Shown here one piece after another: positions 14,260-16,311 of a stretch of DNA of 16,311 bases. How positions within the stretch are numbered: position 1 is the first letter of the stretch; every line of letters begins with the position of its first letter. Origin of the DNA: Mariprofundaceae bacterium (lineage in GTDB: Bacteria > Pseudomonadota > Zetaproteobacteria > Mariprofundales > Mariprofundaceae). A model generated the notes under the pieces. It saw only the letters and a program-made list of their open reading frames with translations, was not told the DNA's origin and ran no database searches. The stretch lies in the NCBI GenBank assembly GCA_015488125.1, contig WFOJ01000123.1, positions 1 through 16,311 of the forward strand, written 5' to 3'. The position numbers and the translations under genes are program-made.

Positions 14260-14589
14260 ATGACATGTGATATTTCATTAACCAAAGCGGCTGTTGCCCG
14301 GTTGCGGCAACAACTTGCCAGCGAAAAACGACCAGCGATGCGTCTTGCGGTCAAAAAGGCTGGATGCAGCGGTCTGGAATATGTATTTGACTACGCTGAT
14401 GGCGCGGCTGAAAACGATTTGCGTTATGAGCAGGACGGTATCGTGATTTACGTCGATGCACCATCGTATGAAATGGCGCTGAAAGGCTTGCAGATTGATT
14501 ACCAGCAGGACCTTTTGTCTTCAGCATTTGTGTTTAATAATCCGAACAAGAAAGGTGAGTGTGGCTGCGGTGTATCGTTTACAGTGTAA
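14260..14589 (+). CDS. A-type iron-sulfur cluster carrier (IscA/ErpA/SufA family)
   Basis: A-type carriers hold and deliver Fe-S clusters to apo-proteins. The 109-residue protein has the three conserved cysteines: C36 in VKKAGCSGLEY and C101/C103 in GECGCGVSF. The linked motif AFVFNNPNKKGECGCG is typical. The ATG at 14260 has an AGGAGA ribosome site 5 bases upstream; an in-frame TTG at 14215 has none and would add 15 unrelated residues. The gene stands alone, away from isc or suf operons. Whether it is IscA, ErpA, SufA or another subgroup cannot be settled by eye, so no symbol is given. It is followed after about 11 bases by an inverted-repeat element remnant. Confidence 0.93.
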   Translation: MTCDISLTKAAVARLRQQLASEKRPAMRLAVKKAGCSGLEYVFDYADGAAENDLRYEQDGIVIYVDAPSYEMALKGLQIDYQQDLLSSAFVFNNPNKKGECGCGVSFTV

Positions 14590-14600
14590 TCATGATTGCC

Positions 14601-14725
14601 AGGGAGGTTGCCGGACTTTGGCAGTCGTCACGAGAAATAGCGGGATTAAGCCAAACAGGCGACCTGTTAGCGGCAAATAGCAGCACGACTTAACAAAGGT
14701 TTGCCAAAATTCGACAGTCCCTTGG
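14601..14725. repeat. MITE-like element, copy 3 (internally deleted)
   Basis: The left end (GCCGGACTTTGGCAGTCGTC, then ACGAGAAATAGCGGGATT) aligns with copies 1 and 4. The interior matches through TAGCAGC and TTAACAAA, then about 40 bases are missing before a decayed right end (TCGACAGTCCC). No CTAG remains at the left end. It is the most decayed full-span copy and lies 11 bases after the Fe-S carrier stop codon. Confidence 0.75.
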
Positions 14726-14783
14726 TAACAAGTAACCCGCTCTTATTTTTGAGGTGTTAGTTTGGGTAGGCACGAAACCCGCC

Positions 14784-14993
14784 TTACGGGATTGATCCCT
14801 CATTGATGGTGACGAAATACCAGAACAGGCGACCGCCAGCGCTAAACACGATGACAATAACGATCATGCTGATGATGCCGCCCATGCCATGCTCGGCCAT
14901 TATCTCGCGAATCGTGTGCGCCAACAAGAATAACAGGCCTGCGACGATCATGAAAAATATATCCACGATAACCAGCGCTAAAATCTCGGACAT
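14784..14993 (-). CDS. Small membrane protein, two predicted helices (69 aa)
   Basis: From the ATG at 14993, preceded by AAGGGG at suitable distance, the product is 69 residues. It has two hydrophobic segments: about 3-25 (ILALVIVDIFFMIVAGLLFL) and 39-62 (GIISMIVIVIVFSAGG and onward), joined by a short polar loop HTIREIMAEHGM. The C-terminus is WYFVTINEGSIP. I do not recognise a family. The same frame is open for a further 73 codons upstream, but that stretch is polar, overlaps a broken paralogue of the gene at 15936-16172 and lacks a ribosome site. About 160 bases upstream contain no other gene. Function unknown. Confidence 0.6.
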   Translation of the reverse strand: MSEILALVIVDIFFMIVAGLLFLLAHTIREIMAEHGMGGIISMIVIVIVFSAGGRLFWYFVTINEGSIP

Positions 14994-15156
14994 AACCATC
15001 CCCTTGCTAACACTGCAACTTTCGGCATGTGGCAATGAGTGCTCATGGTTCCAACCAGCAACGGAGTTTACGACGACGCTCCGGCGAAACGGAACAACCG
15101 CCGTACGGTGAGTCGATACTTGTGATACCTCACTGACATGCGCTGATGCTGGAGCG

Positions 15157-15499
15157 TCAGTGATCCTCGTCGTAACGACGGGCGTTGCCGCGTGGAAGGG
15201 AGCGATCGCCACGCGGAACGGGTGGCATGCTGCCAGGATTGAGAAGAATCATGACGTAGCCGATCAGCCATCAAGGCTAGAGTCTGTCGGGCTTTGATCA
15301 ATCTACTACGAAAAAGCGGATATTGGCCAAATATTCGCCCTGTTTTTGTTAAATAGCGCTACTATTCGCCGCCAACAGGTCGTATATTTGACTCAATCCC
15401 GCTATTTCTCGTGACGATTGCCAAAGTCCGACAGACTCCTAGAAAAGCAATGCCGACAAGCGCGATAGTGCTTACGAAAATAATAACCCACGTGTACAT
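15157..15499 (-). pseudogene. Small membrane-protein gene interrupted by MITE copy 4
   Basis: The 5' end (ATG at 15499, MYTWVIIFVSTIALVGIAF) is clearly related to MNMWVIIFILVLGTAGIVF, the start of the gene at 15936-16172. After about 20 codons the reading is cut by the element at 15277-15442. Removing the element and one CTAG restores FLALM, again matching the paralogue. One extra base next to that point then shifts the frame; in the shifted frame LIGYVMILL continues and stops after DEDH. The gene is therefore broken by an insertion and probably also by a one-base change. The function of the family is unknown. Confidence 0.65.
15277..15442. mobile_element. MITE-like element, copy 4 (166 bp, opposite orientation to copy 1)
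   Basis: CTAG at 15277-15280 and again at 15439-15442 bound an element with inverted terminal repeats (AGTCTGTCGGGCTTTG at the left, CAAAGTCCGACAGACTCC at the right). Reverse-complemented, it matches copy 1 (3129-3295) at all but about five positions plus one missing G. It interrupts a small membrane-protein gene, and the flanks join in a sense-making way if one CTAG is removed. That supports insertion with a 4-base target duplication. Confidence 0.88.
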
Positions 15500-15550
15500 T
15501 CGGCAAGATATACCACGATAATGGATTCTTTGCAAGGGCGGCTTAAATAC

Positions 15551-15586
15551 AGGCAAAACCAAAAGCTCTGGCTATCGCCAGAGGCT
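15551..15586 (-). terminator. Intrinsic terminator of tRNA-Thr
   Basis: On the minus strand CTCTGGC, loop GATA, GCCAGAG is followed by CTTTTGGTTTT. The stem is 7 bp, extendable by one or two pairs. It begins about 25 bases after the tRNA 3' end. Confidence 0.8.
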
Positions 15587-15609
15587 TAACATCCCAACAG
15601 CCTGGAATC

Positions 15610-15685
15610 TGGAGCCGATGATCCGATTCGAACGGACGACCTGCTCATTACGAGTGAGCTGCTCTACCAGCTGAGCTACATCGGC
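15610..15685 (-). tRNA. tRNA-Thr (anticodon CGT)
   Basis: The 76-base minus-strand sequence folds as a standard tRNA. The acceptor stem is GCCGATG/CATCGGC, followed by discriminator T and an encoded CCA. The D arm contains AGCTCAGCTGGTAGAGC. The anticodon stem GCTCA/TGAGC encloses the loop CTCGTAA, giving anticodon CGT (15652-15650), which reads ACG threonine codons. The T arm contains GTTCGAATC. It is a single tRNA with its own terminator and a possible promoter upstream. Confidence 0.97.
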
Positions 15686-15736
15686 ATTTTCTCCGCAACA
15701 TAAACACAGAGCATTGCTGCCTCGAGAAGACGGCGA

Positions 15737-15764
15737 ATCATAGCGATAAAAAAACATCTGAAAA
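15737..15764 (-). promoter_or_regulatory. Possible promoter of tRNA-Thr
   Basis: On the minus strand TATGAT (15742-15737) is preceded after 16 bases by TTTTCA (15764-15759). The bases after the -10 box are GC-rich (TCGCCG), as is common for stable-RNA promoters. The -35 box is weak. It would give a leader of about 45 bases before the tRNA. Confidence 0.4.
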
Positions 15765-15783
15765 GGGCCAGATCAACAGCTCC

Positions 15784-15850
15784 ATTCGCGGCCAGTGGCC
15801 GCTCCTACAATGCTGCGCATTCTCCGTAGGAGGGGCTTTCAGCCCCGAAT
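15784..15850. repeat. Inverted pair of REP elements
   Basis: Two 25-base units face each other: one on the minus strand (15808-15784) and one on the plus strand (15826-15850). Both start GTAGGAG, have a short hairpin and end CGAAT. The stems differ by compensating changes (CGGCC...GGCCG against GGGCT...AGCCC). The spacer is 17 bases. This is the layout of bacterial REP pairs, usually spread by REP-associated tyrosine transposases; no such gene is in the window. Confidence 0.8.
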
Positions 15851-15935
15851 TCCCGCCTGCGCGTCCGTGAATCGCTGGCGGCGGATCTGATCAGCATGCC
15901 GGATGATATGCCGCGCAATGCTGCGGCTGATCGAG

Positions 15936-16172
15936 CTATGCGGCGATCACGCGCCGGGTGATCTGGCCGGCATGCGCTGATGCTGGAGCGTCAGTGATCC
16001 TCGTCGTCCCGCTTGATCCACCCGTGATGGCGCGGTCGTGTGGCGGAATTTTCGGCGGGTATCCGGCCCAGACTGACATGATCAGCATCACGCCACCAAT
16101 CAACATCAGAGCCAAAAAAACGATGCCGGCAGTGCCCAGTACGAGAATAAAAATGATAACCCACATGTTCAT
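15936..16172 (-). CDS. Small membrane protein, long hydrophobic N-terminus (78 aa)
   Basis: From the ATG at 16172 the product is 78 residues. Residues about 3-36 are almost entirely hydrophobic (VIIFILVLGTAGIVFLALML and onward), enough for one long or two short membrane helices. A polar tail rich in Gly, Thr, Pro and Arg follows. An ATG ten codons upstream is possible, but similarity to the paralogue at 15499 begins at this start (MNMWVIIF against MYTWVIIF). The 3' part shares an exact 37-base repeat with the paralogue in a different frame, so the tail may be a frame-shifted version of an ancestral end DDEDH. I do not recognise a family. Its start region nearly touches that of the divergent gene at 16187. 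The 85 bases downstream, between this gene and the REP pair, hold only a weak hairpin (15910-15927). Confidence 0.5.
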   Translation of the reverse strand: MNMWVIIFILVLGTAGIVFLALMLIGGVMLIMSVWAGYPPKIPPHDRAITGGSSGTTRITDAPASAHAGQITRRVIAA

Positions 16173-16186
16173 CCGGTGAGGATACC

Positions 16187-16311
16187 ATGGAAACAAATCC
16201 ATTGCAAGTGCCCATTGCGCTGCTTGATCGCTTCAGTGCGCCGCTTAAACGGGCGGAATCAAAAATAAAAAAAACACAGGCGCGACTGAATACCACCAAT
16301 GAAAAGCTGGC
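16187..16311 (+). CDS. Unidentified protein, N-terminal 41 residues only
   Basis: The ATG at 16187 follows GTGAGGAT, a usable ribosome site. The frame stays open to the window end. The visible residues begin METNPLQVPIALLDRFSAPL, followed by a stretch rich in Lys, Ala and polar residues (KRAESKIKKTQARLNTTNEK) that looks helical and possibly coiled-coil. No signal peptide or known motif is visible. The function cannot be assigned from this fragment. Confidence 0.6.
   Translation, partial: METNPLQVPIALLDRFSAPLKRAESKIKKTQARLNTTNEKL

Noticed and set aside
14994..15212. 73-codon N-terminal extension of the small membrane protein at 14784
   Set aside because: It is polar, reads through the broken paralogue and the 37-base repeat, and a better ribosome site lies before the ATG at 14993.
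15572..15757. 61-codon minus-strand ORF containing AQLVEQLTRNEQVVRSNR
   Set aside because: This is the translation of tRNA-Thr, a familiar false ORF.

Overview
The window looks like chromosome from a gammaproteobacterium of moderate GC. The evidence is gene content: a trpF-trpB-trpA run, 624-residue ThiC, HtpX, HtpG, the MlaA lipoprotein, DnaA, an A-type Fe-S carrier and REP-type repeats whose head is GTAGGAG. I cannot name a genus. Most genes are on the minus strand.

Positions 1-6133 read as one minus-strand block. A good sigma70-type promoter (6106-6133) drives a protein with two cyclic-nucleotide-binding domains (4901-6070). A response-regulator/class III nucleotide cyclase follows (3454-4896). 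Next comes a 334-base stretch holding two tandem copies of a short inverted-repeat element. After it are trpF, trpB and trpA, tightly overlapped, and then, by a 4-base overlap with trpA, the 5' part of a metallo-beta-lactamase-fold protein resembling class II cyclic-nucleotide phosphodiesterases, which runs off the window. A candidate maker, reader and breaker of a cyclic nucleotide therefore flank a tryptophan operon on one strand.

Positions 6187-8986 are on the plus strand: thiC (thiamine pyrimidine synthesis) without a recognisable TPP riboswitch, a strong hairpin, a small PH-like protein with a Lys/Pro/Glu-rich tail, and a terminator hairpin facing htpG.

Positions 8987-14204 are on the minus strand. 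In transcription order they are mlaA (outer-membrane lipid asymmetry), dnaA (replication initiation, away from its usual dnaN neighbour), and an htpX-htpG heat-shock pair preceded by a perfect match to the sigma32 consensus.

Positions 14205-16311 hold a divergent A-type Fe-S carrier gene and then an accessory-looking stretch. It contains two more copies of the inverted-repeat element (one inside a broken small membrane-protein gene whose intact paralogue lies 0.7 kb away), another small two-helix membrane protein, tRNA-Thr(CGT) with its terminator, an inverted pair of REP elements, and the start of an unidentified plus-strand gene. The element at 3129-3295 and 15277-15442 has near-perfect 21-bp terminal inverted repeats, CTAG at both ends, and about 96% identity between copies, which suggests recent activity in this genome.
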